Position numbers and translations under genes: made by a program. 64,000 bases of DNA from Diacronema lutheri (taxonomy: Eukaryota; Haptophyta; Pavlovophyceae; Pavlovales; Pavlovaceae). Of the stretch, positions 21,900 to 31,457 are shown in pieces (position 1 is the first letter of the stretch; each line of letters starts with the position of its first letter). The DNA is taken from contig JAGTXO010000015.1 in assembly GCA_019448385.1 (NCBI GenBank), forward strand, positions 682,001 to 746,000, read 5' to 3'. A model generated the notes under the pieces. The model was not told where the DNA came from. It searched no databases and saw only the letters and a list, made by a program, of their open reading frames with translations.

Positions 21900-23754
21900 T
21901 CACTCGTCGGCGGTCGGGTCAAGCAGCGGCTCTTGCAGCGCGAGCGGCAGGTTGTGCCGCACCGGTTTCGCGCCGCGCGCGCCCGCCGGCGCCGCGCTAC
22001 CGCGCGCCGCCACCGACGCCGCGCCAGCGTGCGGCGCTGGAGAGCTGGGCTCAGCGCCGGCCTCGCCGCCGTCTGACGGCGCCTCGCGCTCCGCCTCCTC
22101 GTCGTCGTCCCCAATGAGCGCGGCCCCGTCCGCCTCGCGCCGCGGCACGACGGGCAGGAGCGTCGCTACGAGCAGCGTCGCTGAGCCCTGGATTGCGGCG
22201 GTGAGCAAGAAGGTGTAACTGTAGCCGAACCGGTCGCCGAGCCAGCCGCCGAGCGCGGCCGAGCCGCACCAGCCAAACTGCGAGACCGACTCGAGCGATT
22301 TCCACCGCGCGCGCGAAGCCTTCGGCACGTAGTCCATCAAGATCGACTCCTCGAGCGGGTAGCCGCTGTTCATGAGCGCGGTGCGCAGCACGTAGACGGG
22401 CACGAGGACGAGCGCCGCGCCGCGGTACGTCGAGCGCAGCTGCAGCCACGCCATCAGCAGGAGCAGGCAGACGCCGCACGCACGCGAGAGCACGATGCAT
22501 TGGATGCGCCCAACCGTTGCGCTCGCGCGCTGGACGAGCGCAGAGCAGCCGACCATCGCGAAGGGCACGACGACGTAGATGCCCTGCGTTGCCTCGGGCG
22601 AGAGCGCGCAGTCCTGCTTGAAAAAGAGCGGGAAGAACTTGACGGTCATGCCCGAGCCAAGCGCGGTCAGCAGTGAGGATGCGAAGAGCACGTACGGGAT
22701 GCGACCAAACCGCGTTTCAGGTGCGCGTGGCGCCGGCGGCGCGAGCGGTGGGACGGGTGGCGCTCCGCCACGCGCAGCGTGCGCGCTCGGCGAGCCGCCA
22801 TCGTTGACCAAAGGCGCGGCGCCCGCGTCGGCGCCGGCCGGTCCAACGCGCGCGCGCTCGGCCGCCGCCGACGGGGCGTGCTCGTCGGCGGCGGCGGCGG
22901 GCGCGGCGCACGGCACGGCCGCGTTTGGCGCGCGCAGGGGCGCTTCAGCCGCCGCGGCAGGCGCGTTGGACGCGCGGGCGGGCGGGCGCTCCGAAATCGG
23001 CTGCGCCTGGACGACCGCATCCGAGCGGTGGCCGAGCGCGGCCGCGTCTGAAAAGGTGAACATGACGAGCGCGCAGCCGAGCTCGGCGGCCATGCCGCAA
23101 AGGATGACCAGGCGAAGCTCGGCGAGCGTCCTGCGGTGCGGCCCGCCGCGCACACAGCGGGCGGCCGCGCGTGCTGAGAGCGCGCGCGCGCGCGGCCAGC
23201 CGGCGCGGCGCGGCGAGGGCGCGGCGCGCGCACCACTCGTCCTCGGTGACGGCGAAGACGCAGATGGAGAGGATGGGGCCAACCGCGCTCGAGATGATGT
23301 ACGCGCCGAACAGGTACACGTACCATTTTGAGCGCTCGCCCGTCGGGATCGAGTCGGCGTAGAGCGCCTGCGACGGCCCGGAGATGATACCGCCGACGAC
23401 GCCCCATACGACCATCACCGTGAAGAGCACGCCGATCGAGTGCGCCGACATCTGAGAGTCGCGCTCGACGTCGAGGATGACATACGTTGTCGCGATCGCC
23501 GCGCAAATGCAAAGCACGCCGCCCGTTGAGATGACGCCGGAGCGGCCGTACTTGTCCGCGAGGTAGCCGATGGGCAACGCGAACAGGAGCGTCGCAAGGC
23601 CCTGCGCGGCCTCGATGAGGCCAACAGTCGTGTTCGAGCCGCTTGCAATCAGGATGAACGCCGCGATCACCGTCCCCGACCATGTCGAGTCGGCGATCCC
23701 CGACAGCACGCACAGCAGGATGCACGCCTTCACGTTGTGGTTGAGGCCCGGCAT
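21900..23754 (-). CDS. Major facilitator superfamily transporter
   Basis: Exon 1 is 23754-23234, the intron 23233-23131 (GTGCGC...GCAG) and exon 2 23130-21900 (TGA): 583 residues. The N-terminal half has about five to six membrane helices; ALPIGYLADKYGRSG fits the MFS loop 2-3 signature GxxxDrxGRr. A long Ala/Pro/acidic loop, unlikely to be structured, separates the halves. The second half shows helices from ILYVLFAS-like sequence to LLVATLLPVV, with GGWLGDRFGYSY echoing the same signature. Substrate cannot be told from the sequence. The gene ends just beyond the Copia LTR and starts 79 bases from the divergent cysteine protease gene, so a short shared promoter is likely. Confidence 0.8.
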
Positions 23755-23833
23755 ATTGGCGAAAGGGGACCAAACTCTCTTCCAGCTTCAGTTTTCCCCC
23801 CAATGCCAACGGGCCTTTCCACTTCGCGGCGCG

Positions 23834-26696
23834 ATGCCGCGCGGCATAACGACCGTGTTTGCAGCGCTCTGCCTGGTCGGCAGCGCGCTGGCCGTGCGCG
23901 CGCGCGGCGGCTCGCGCGAGCAGCCGCCGGCGGTACGCAGCGAGCGCGCCGCCTTTGCCGCTTGGAAGGTGGTGCACGGCGTGACCTATGACTCTGCCGA
24001 TGAGGAGGAGAGAGAGTTCGTCCAGTGGTTGGAGAACGACGCGTCGATCCGCAGCCACAATGCTGCGGCCGTAGGCTGGGAGTTGGGCCACAACGTGTAT
24101 TCATCGCACTCGTGGGAGCAGTTCCAGTGGAAGATGGGCATTGGCTTGGGCGAGCGCAAGCAGGCGCGCGAGGCATCGCCGATCGGCGCGGAGCACAGGG
24201 CGGGCGACTACGCGGGCGACACGCCCGCGCTCCGCGCAACGCTCGAGAAGGCGCGGCGCGCGGTGGGTGCGGCGAGCGAGGCGGGACGGGAGTGGGAGTC
24301 CGTCCTCGGTGCCAAGCTCCGCGCGCCCTCCGCGCTGCTCGGCACTAACCCACGCGTGCCGGAGTCGCGCGACTGGGTGGCGGAGGGCGGCGTCTCGCCC
24401 GTCAACAACCAGGCCAACTGCGGATCGGTGCGCCGCCGGAACGCGCCGCCAACGCGCGCCGCGTGCCATGTTGCGCGACGCCGCGCCTACGCGCCTACGC
24501 GCTTACGCGCCCTCCTTCCGCCCCGGCCGCCGCCCGCGCTGCCGCGCGCAGTGCTGGTCCTTCGCAGCGACCGGTGCGGTCGAGGGGCTCTTCTTCGCGA
24601 CCACGGGCGAGCTGCTCCGCCTCTCGCCGCAGAACCTGCTCTCGTGCGACTACGGGCCGCAGGCGGGGCGGTACCGCGACAACGGCTGTGGCGGCGGCCT
24701 GCCCGACAACGCCTTCATGTGGATCGCCCACAATGGCGGCGTCTGCCTATACGACGATGCTCCCGTGCGTGCGGCCTGCGCGCGACGGACGCGCCACGCG
24801 CCACGCGCTCGCGCGCTGAGCGTGCCGTGCGTGCGTCTCGGCGCGCGCCTCGCCCAACGCACAGTACATCTCGGGCAACGGCAAGCAGTACGCGTGCTTG
24901 AACGACTGTGCGCCCGTCGTGACCGTGTCCGGCTTTCGCGACGTTGCGCGGCGCGACGAGCTCGCGCTCCTCGACGCGGTCGCGCAGCAGCCCGTCTCGG
25001 TGGGGATCGACGCGTCCGAGTACCCCTTCATGCTGTACAAGGTGCGGCTGACGCGCGCGCGCGCCCCCCGCGCCGGTCGCAGCCGGTCGCAGCCGGCGAA
25101 CGTGGGCGGGCCATTCGCCTCTCGTCAAAGCCCCCCCCCCCACCCACCCACCCACCCACCCACCCCCACACCCGTGCGGGCTGGCGCCGGTGCTCGGTGC
25201 TGCCCTGAAGCGCGGCACTTTCCCGCCGCCCCTCGAATCCGCCCTCCGCTTTCCCGCCCTCCACTTTCCCGCCGCCCCCCGAATCCGCCCTCCGCTTTCC
25301 CGCCCTCTGCTTTCCCGCCGCCCCTCGAATCCGCCCTCCGCTTTCCCGCCCTCTGCTTTCCCGCCGCCCCTCGAATCCGCCCTCCGCTTTCCCGCCCTCT
25401 GCTTTCCCGCCGCCCCTCGAATCCGCCCTCCGCTTTCCCGCCCTCTGCTTTCCCGCCGCCCCTCGAATCCGCCCTCCGCTTTCCCGCCCTCCACTTTCCC
25501 GCCTTATGCTGCGCAGTCGGGCGTGCTCGACACGCCCAAATGCGGCGACCGGCTCGACCACGCCGTGCTCGTCGTCGGCTACGGAACGGACGGCGCGAGC
25601 GGCCAACCCTACTGGAAGGCGAGAGAACGCGCCGCGCCGCGCCGCGCCTCAGGCTGGGATTGCGCACGCTCCGCCGCACCACTGCCCCCCCCCCCCCCCC
25701 CCCCCCACCCCCCACCCCCCTCCCCCCTCCCCCCCCACCCCTCGCCGCTCAGGTGAAGAACTCGTGGGGCACCTCATGGGGGGAGGGCGGGTACGTGCGA
25801 ATGGTGCGCGGCAAGAACATGTGCGCGCACGCGCATCGAGCGCCGAATTGCGTGCCGACGCATCGTCTGTCGACTGACGCGCGCGGGCTGCGTACGTGCG
25901 CAGTGGGCTCCTCACCGCTGCGCGCGCTTGCCCCACACCCAACCCCCCTCCCCCCCCCCCCCCCCCCCCCCCTCCCCACCCAACCACCCTCACCCACCCC
26001 CACCCACCCCTCACGCCTGTCGACGCCGGCCGCGGCAGGTGCGGCATCGCCGAAATGCCGTCATACCCGGTCGGGGCGTTGCGCGCGCCCCACCGCGTGT
26101 CCTCGATGGACCTTGGCGACATCGTGTGCAGCCCGCCGCAGGATGGCGACGCCATGCTCACCGCCTACCCAGCCGGCTCGCTGCTCGTGTACGGCGCGCG
26201 CCAGTGGCGCACCGTCTGCGCCGACACCACGGCCAAGACGAGCGCTTCCCTCGCGTGCACGCTGCTCGGGTACAAGTCCGCGGTCATGCTCACCAACAAG
26301 CCGGCGGCGGGCGGGCCGTACAACATCTCCGCCGGGCTGCTCTGCGACGGCAGCGAATACGCCTTCGACCAGTGCAAGACGGTTCCGATCCGCAAGGACG
26401 ATTGGTGCGCAGATTACCCGACGGAGATGGCCGCGTACGTCAAGTGCTACGGCCTCGCCGACGGCGCCAGCTCGATCGCCGCGGGCGCGCTCAAGTGCGG
26501 CACGCGCGGATGGGGCGGACAGACGCTCGCCGTGCGCCTCGCCGAGGCCGCGCCCTCGCACGCCGTCCGACGGCAGAGCAACCGTGCTGGCGTGGGCGTG
26601 GGGCGGCTCGTCGGCGCCACGCCCGCGGTGATGGCAGCCGCGGTCCTGTTGACGGTCGCCGTCGGTGTTGTCAGGGCACGGCGTGTTGCGCTGTGA
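23834..26696 (+). CDS. Papain-like cysteine protease (C1A) fused to an SRCR domain and C-terminal membrane anchor
   Basis: Six exons: 23834-24427, 24552-24764, 24865-25041, 25517-25618, 25753-25820, 26039-26696; 603 residues. There is a signal peptide (residues 1-20), then an I29-type propeptide (FAAWKVVHGVTY ... IRSHN). Mature protease: Gln in NNQANCGS, catalytic Cys in CWSFA (split by intron 1), NGCGGGLPDNAF, catalytic His in LDHAVLVVGYG, Asn in VKNSWGTSWGEGGY and the closing NMCGIAEMPSYP. A scavenger receptor Cys-rich domain follows (QWRTVCADT, LACTLLGY, LLCDGSE, DQC, AYVKC). The end is a hydrophobic helix (about 20 residues from MAAAVLLTVAVGVV) and a basic tail. It is likely lysosomal or at the cell surface. 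Intron 4 begins with GC. SRCR domains bind proteins or glycans, so the protease may be tethered to its target. Confidence 0.85.
25232..25507. repeat. 46-bp minisatellite inside intron 3 of the cysteine protease gene
   Basis: Six head-to-tail units start at 25232, 25278, 25324, 25370, 25416 and 25462. Each contains CTCGAATCCGCC and two copies of the sub-repeat GCTTTCCCGCCCTC. On the sense strand the array is a long pyrimidine-rich tract ending 9 bases before the acceptor. Confidence 0.9.
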
Positions 26697-26760
26697 TCGC
26701 AGCCCCTGGCGCACGTGGCCTGGCTTGAAATTTTGGTGTAGGACCCCTTCACCGCCAGTC

Positions 26761-29128
26761 TCACTGCCCCGACGGCTCAAAGGCCATCAGGTCATGCACC
26801 TGGCGCATGTGGCCTGACTTGACGAGCCACTCCTTGAAGCGCCCGTGCACGGCGGCCTGCACCTCCTCGCGCACCGCCGGCGCCGAGATCCGGCCGAGCT
26901 GCGCCTGGAACGCGAGCAGCCGCCGCTTCGCGGCAGCGAGCGCCTGCCAGCGGCGCGCGCGCGCGGCGCGCGCCGCGCCGCGCGCGTGAGTGCGCATCGC
27001 GCGCGCACGGAGCGGAGAGCAAGGTCGGGCGCCAAGGCGGCGCGAGCGCGCGCGCCTCACCGCGGCGTACTCGCGCGGCAGCTCGCACGGGTTGCCCGCC
27101 GTTTCCCAGTCCGATTCCGCGCGCAGCAGTCCGGCAGCGGCCGAGCCGTGCTGCGCGGGCGAGGATGGGAGCGCGCCGCTCTCGAAGGGCACCGCGAAGG
27201 GCAAGAAGCGGTCGGGCGGCAGAAGTGACGCGACGGCGGGCGGGACGGGCCCGTCGGGCGCGGAGAAGGCGACGGGCTTGTCCCAGAGGTTCGCCGCAAG
27301 CCGCGTCTCAATGCGCGCGTCCTCGAGGTCACGCGCGAGCCGCGGGAAGAAGGCGTTGAATGGCGCAAGGCTCACGCGGTGGTTCTCGCCCGTCAGGATG
27401 GGCGGCCGGTTGGCGCAGAGGAAGGCGTTCATCTCGATGCAGTTTGCAATTCGCACCGAGCCACACGCCGCGTGCACGCGCAGCCGCTCGCAGTGCTCGA
27501 TCGACAGGTTGCGCGACACCGCGCCGAGCACAATTGTGCACGACGTGCAGCCGAGCACGAGCACGGAGCTGCGCGCAAAGATTGCACCGCGTCAACATCG
27601 CACGTGCCGCGCGGGACGCACGTGTGAGCGCGCGGCGCGCGCGCGCGGGGCGAATGCCGTTGCCGCCCCGCCCGCCACTGCCGCCCCGCCCGCCATTGCC
27701 GCCCCGCCCGCCATTGCCGCCCCGCCCGGAATTGCCGCCCCGCCCGCCATTGCCGCCCCGCCCGCCATTGCCGCCCCGTCCGCCATTGCCGCCCCACCCG
27801 CCATTGCCGCCCCGCCCGCCACTGCCGCCCCGCCTGCCCCGCGCCGCGCGCCGCGCGCCACACCGCACGGGCGCAAGCACGTAGATGTATGCGCCATGGC
27901 AGTCGACGATCAGCGCCTCGCACGCGTCGGCGGGCGCGGGCCCGAGTGCCGCTCGCTCGACAAGCTGCGTGCGCTTGTGCACGCCAGTGACGTGCAGCCG
28001 GCTGCCGGAGACGGCGCCCGGCGCGCCCGGCGAGGCGGGCGCGCCGCCGGCAGGGTCGGCAATGGGCGCGTGCGCGTGGGAGACCATAACGTTTGGCCCG
28101 AGCAGGCCGCCGCGCGCGCCCATACCGCTAGCATCGTCGTCGCCCGTCAAGACGGCGAGCGGGGCGCCAGCTGGCGTGGCTGGCCCGTCGGACGCCTCGA
28201 GCGCGCGCGCGCCGCCGCCGGGCGATTCGTCACCGCCGCCGTTCGGCAAGCTCGGCGCATTGAGCGCACCAATGGCCGGCACGATGGCTGCACGCGCTGT
28301 GAGCCTCGGCGACCTCCCGTGGCTCCCCGCGTCGGAGAGCAGGGCGAGCAGCTCGTCGTGCAACTGCGCGGGCGTAAGCGTCGGCCCGCCGTCGCCGTGC
28401 GCGTCCCCCTCGAGCGCAAAGGGCGGGAAGAGCGATGAGATGGGCGCACGGCTCGGCGCGCGCACGTCGGCCGCCACGAGCGTCACGACGTGCACCTCGA
28501 GCAGCACGCCGAGCAAATCGACGTCGACCGCGCGGAGGAACGGCGCGAGCTCGGCGTCGCCGCGCCCCTCATCGTCGCCGTCGTCCGCCACCGCCTCCGC
28601 GCCCGTCGCCGCCGCCGGCGCGTTGCACGTGCGCAGCGCGCGCACGAGAAAGTCTGCGTTGCGCGAGAGCCACGCGAGCCGGTCGCGCGAGAGCTCGCCG
28701 AGGCGGCGGCCGCCACGTGCAAGCACGGCGAGCGCGCGCGCCGACGGCTGCGCCGCCGCGCGCGACAGCGCCTCGGCGCGCGGCCACGTGTCGCCCACCT
28801 CCTCCTGCGACCTGACGGGCGAGCGCACGACGCTCTGCTGGTGCGCCTGCGCGAAGAGGTAGAGCAGCAGGCCGCGCGACGGGACAGGCGCGCCGCGCGA
28901 GAGGCCTCGCAACGCGGCGAAGTGGTCCACGAGGATCGCCGCCTGCGCCCGCTCGAGCCCGAGCCGCCGCACGCCGAGCTGCACGAAGTCGGCCTGCCCG
29001 ATCTCGCGCGGCATCGCGCGGCCGAGCCGGAGCAGCCGGCCGGGCGCGACCGCAGCGGGCGAGCGGAGCGGGAAGAGGCCGTGCTCGAACGTCTCGGCGT
29101 TTGGCGCGAGGCGCGCCGTGGTGGCCAT
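26761..29128 (-). CDS. TBCCD1: TBCC domain-containing protein 1
   Basis: Exons 29128-27864, 27568-27061 and 26943-26761 give 651 residues. Introns are 27863-27569 (GTGTGG...GCAG) and 27060-26944 (GTGAGG...GCAG). The C-terminal half is a C-CAP/TBCC beta-helix: YVLAP, VLVLGCTSCTIVLGAVSRNL, IEHCERLRVHAACGSVRIAN and the TBCCD1-specific RPPILTGENHRVSLAPFNAF and LWDKPVAFS. In other eukaryotes TBCCD1 sits at the centrosome or basal body and positions centrioles and the Golgi. The alternative, plain TBCC or RP2, fits less well because of the long N-terminal part and the PFNAFFP motif. It lies tail to tail with the protease gene (64 bases apart). Confidence 0.85.
27660..27839. repeat. 18-bp minisatellite inside intron 1 of TBCCD1
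   Basis: About ten tandem copies of CCGCCCCGCCCGCCATTG, with a few single-base variants (CACTG, GGAATTG). It fills over half of the intron. On the sense strand of TBCCD1 it is G-rich. Confidence 0.9.
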
Positions 29129-29350
29129 GCGCGCTCGCGCCGCGGATGGCGAGACCGCTGCGGGACACCGCGGAAGGGACGCGGCAGTGATCAGTGCGTC
29201 ACACGACTCGCGCGCGACACGACCAGCCGGTCCCCGACGTGACTCGCAGTTGTGTCACTGACTCATCACTGTCCGGACACAGGGAACCCAGGCCAGACGT
29301 TTTGTGGGACCAATTTCCGTGTCACACGACCGTCATCTGCCGGTGCGAGC

Positions 29351-30841
29351 TCACTTCTTCTTGCCCTTCCCCTTGCCGCCTTTGCCGCCCTTGCCGCCTT
29401 TCCCCTTCTTGCCCTTCTTGCCCTTCTTGCCCCCGTTCTTGGACGTATTGCGCTGCGCGGACCCGCGCCACGCCGCCTGGATGCGCGTGGCCGCGCGGTT
29501 GTTGCGCTCCTCCGAGAGCGCGCGCACGCGCTCCGCCTCAGCCTGCGGCGGCAGCGCGGGCGACGCACGGGCCGGCCACAGTGCGTGAGCGCGCGCGCGG
29601 GCCCAGCGCGACGCTGCAGAGCGCGCGCGCGGCTGGCTGGCGCGCATGCACGCGCTCGCCTGCAGCTTGACTTCCTCGTCTCTTCTGCGCTTCTCCTCCA
29701 TCTCCGCCTCGTACGCCGTCTGCAGCGCGTTGAGCCGAACCAGGTCGTTTGCGCGCTCGTTGTTGAGTTTGTCGAGGTCGGTCTCGCACTTCTCGAGGTC
29801 AGTCTCGAAGCGGGTGGACCACTGCTCGATGTCCGCCTGCAGCCGGTGCCACTTGCGCCGCAAGAACTCCTCCGACTCGGCGTTCACCCGCTTCTCCACC
29901 TCGAGCTGCGTGCGTACCTGGCGAAGCTGCTCGTGCAAGCCGCGCTCGCCCTTGGCGTAGATGCGCGTGGACGACTCGGCGTGCGCGCGCGACTCGGCGT
30001 GCTGGTACTGCGTGTGGATCGACGTCTCCGTGCGCAGGTCCTGCAGGCCCTCCTTCAGCTTGATGATCATCACCGTCCTAAGAAAAAAGGTCGTGGGTCG
30101 CGGCGCGCGTCTCGCCGCCGGTGAGACGCAGCGCAAGCACCGCGCGCGCGCGCGGGGGGGCGGGCGACGGCGGGGGCATACCGCAGCGCGCGAGGGCGCG
30201 CGCGCGCACCGCTCCTCGACGTCGGTCTCGTGCTGGCTCCGCTCCGCCGCGAGCTGCTCCTGCAGGCTCTTGACCGCCGCCGAGACCTTCTTCTCGTTTG
30301 CGATCACTTCGAGGAGCATGTCCGTGCGCAGCTTCTCCTCGTCGACGGTCGTGATGAGCGTCGAGAATGAGGACTCGCGGAGCTCACGGAGCGTCTTCGA
30401 AAGCAGGTTCTGCAGCGACGCGCGCTCCGCCTGGATCTTTTGCAGGTTCTCGGCGATGTTTGGGTTGCCCTTGAGGTTGCGCGTCAGCTCCTTGGTCGAC
30501 TCGCGCAGCGCGCGCGCGACGTCGCGGATCGCGTCCTGGTTCTCCTGGATCTTGGCCTTGTTAGACTGGGCCTTGAGCGCATTGCGCTGCGCGACGAGCT
30601 GCTCGTAGTGCGTCTCGAGCGCGCGCTGCTCGTGTATGATGCGCGTGATCTCGTCACCGACAATCTGCGAGAGCTCGTCGCGGTGCGCCATCACGTCGGG
30701 CGTGATCGACGCGAGGAATCCGAGCTTCTCGAGCGCCTCCTCGATGATGGATGAGATGCGTGCGGCGTCGATCGTCATCAGCTGCGACGAGCCCGCGCGC
30801 ACGTCCGCCATCGCGGCCCGACCGCCGTTCCCGTCGAACAC
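29351..30841 (-). CDS. DRC9: Dynein regulatory complex subunit 9 / IQ motif protein G
   Basis: Exons 30841-30210, 30077-29660 and 29542-29351; 413 residues (403 if the ATG at 30811 is used). Introns are 30209-30078 (GTGCGC...TTAG) and 29659-29543 (GC...AG). Nearly the whole protein is coiled coil, with LTRNLKGNPNIAENLQKIQ and KLKEGLQDLRTETSIHTQYQ characteristic of IQCG/FAP122, then an IQ motif (AATRIQAAWRGSAQRN) and a Lys/Gly-rich tail. DRC9 is part of the nexin-dynein regulatory complex in motile axonemes and binds calmodulin. Length is close to that of the animal and Chlamydomonas proteins. Its presence implies a flagellated stage. Confidence 0.88.
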   Translation of the reverse strand: MFDGNGGRAAMADVRAGSSQLMTIDAARISSIIEEALEKLGFLASITPDVMAHRDELSQIVGDEITRIIHEQRALETHYEQLVAQRNALKAQSNKAKIQENQDAIRDVARALRESTKELTRNLKGNPNIAENLQKIQAERASLQNLLSKTLRELRESSFSTLITTVDEEKLRTDMLLEVIANEKKVSAAVKSLQEQLAAERSQHETDVEERCARAPSRAAVCPRRRPPPRARARCLRCVSPAARRAPRPTTFFLRTVMIIKLKEGLQDLRTETSIHTQYQHAESRAHAESSTRIYAKGERGLHEQLRQVRTQLEVEKRVNAESEEFLRRKWHRLQADIEQWSTRFETDLEKCETDLDKLNNERANDLVRLNALQTAYEAEMEEKRRRDEEVKLQASACMRASQPRARSAASRWARARAHALWPARASPALPPQAEAERVRALSEERNNRAATRIQAAWRGSAQRNTSKNGGKKGKKGKKGKGGKGGKGGKGKGKKK

Positions 30842-31457
30842 CTCGAACGCGGAGAAGAAACGGTCAACACGATGGTGACGGCCAAAATAATCGCGTCAAG
30901 GCGGCGATCCAAATCGAGACGCGCCTCGGCCGAATCGACGTGGCGCCGCGGATTCGCTTCGCATGCTCGAACTTCGCATGCTAGCACATCGCGGCCGTCG
31001 ACCTGGTGAGCGCCGCCATCAACGCGCCGCGCGTCGAGTTTGAGAGCGCGCGTGGGAGCTTCACGCGACTCCAGCATGTTCCAGGCGTTTTGCGAACGCT
31101 GAAGTGTTCGCCGGCATGGTCACCTCTGCAAGCCCTTGCAGATGACGGTCACAAAAAAAGCCGCCCGGCCTGCAGCCCAACCGCAGCCCAGCCCGCCGCC
31201 GCCAAACCACAAAACTTGGTGGCGCCAGCCTCCTGTCGCCTCTTGCCCCCCAACGCAACACTCGGCGAGCGCACGGAAGCCGATCGGCGACATCGTCATG
31301 GTCTGCGATGTGTCCGCATGCACCGACGACAGGAAGCGGGCGTTTGAGCCCGCGCGCACAGCGCGTGCGCGCGGAGCCAGCTCCTTGGACCTCGAATCCT
31401 TGATTTTCGCGGCCCCACCAGTGATGATGTGAGTGGTGACAGTGACGCACGACCGGG
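30842..31457. promoter_or_regulatory. Divergent intergenic region between DRC9 and the CLC gene
   Basis: About 616 bases with both genes reading outwards. Composition is less extreme than the genes. No TATA box or known motif was recognised. Short open frames exist on both strands but none is supported. Confidence 0.4.

Noticed and set aside
25232-25507. CRISPR-like array
   Set aside because: Units are contiguous without unique spacers and lie in a spliceosomal intron of a eukaryotic gene.
31061-31430. Small proteins in the DRC9-CLC gap
   Set aside because: Several short frames exist on both strands but none has a recognisable motif or a clear reason to be coding.
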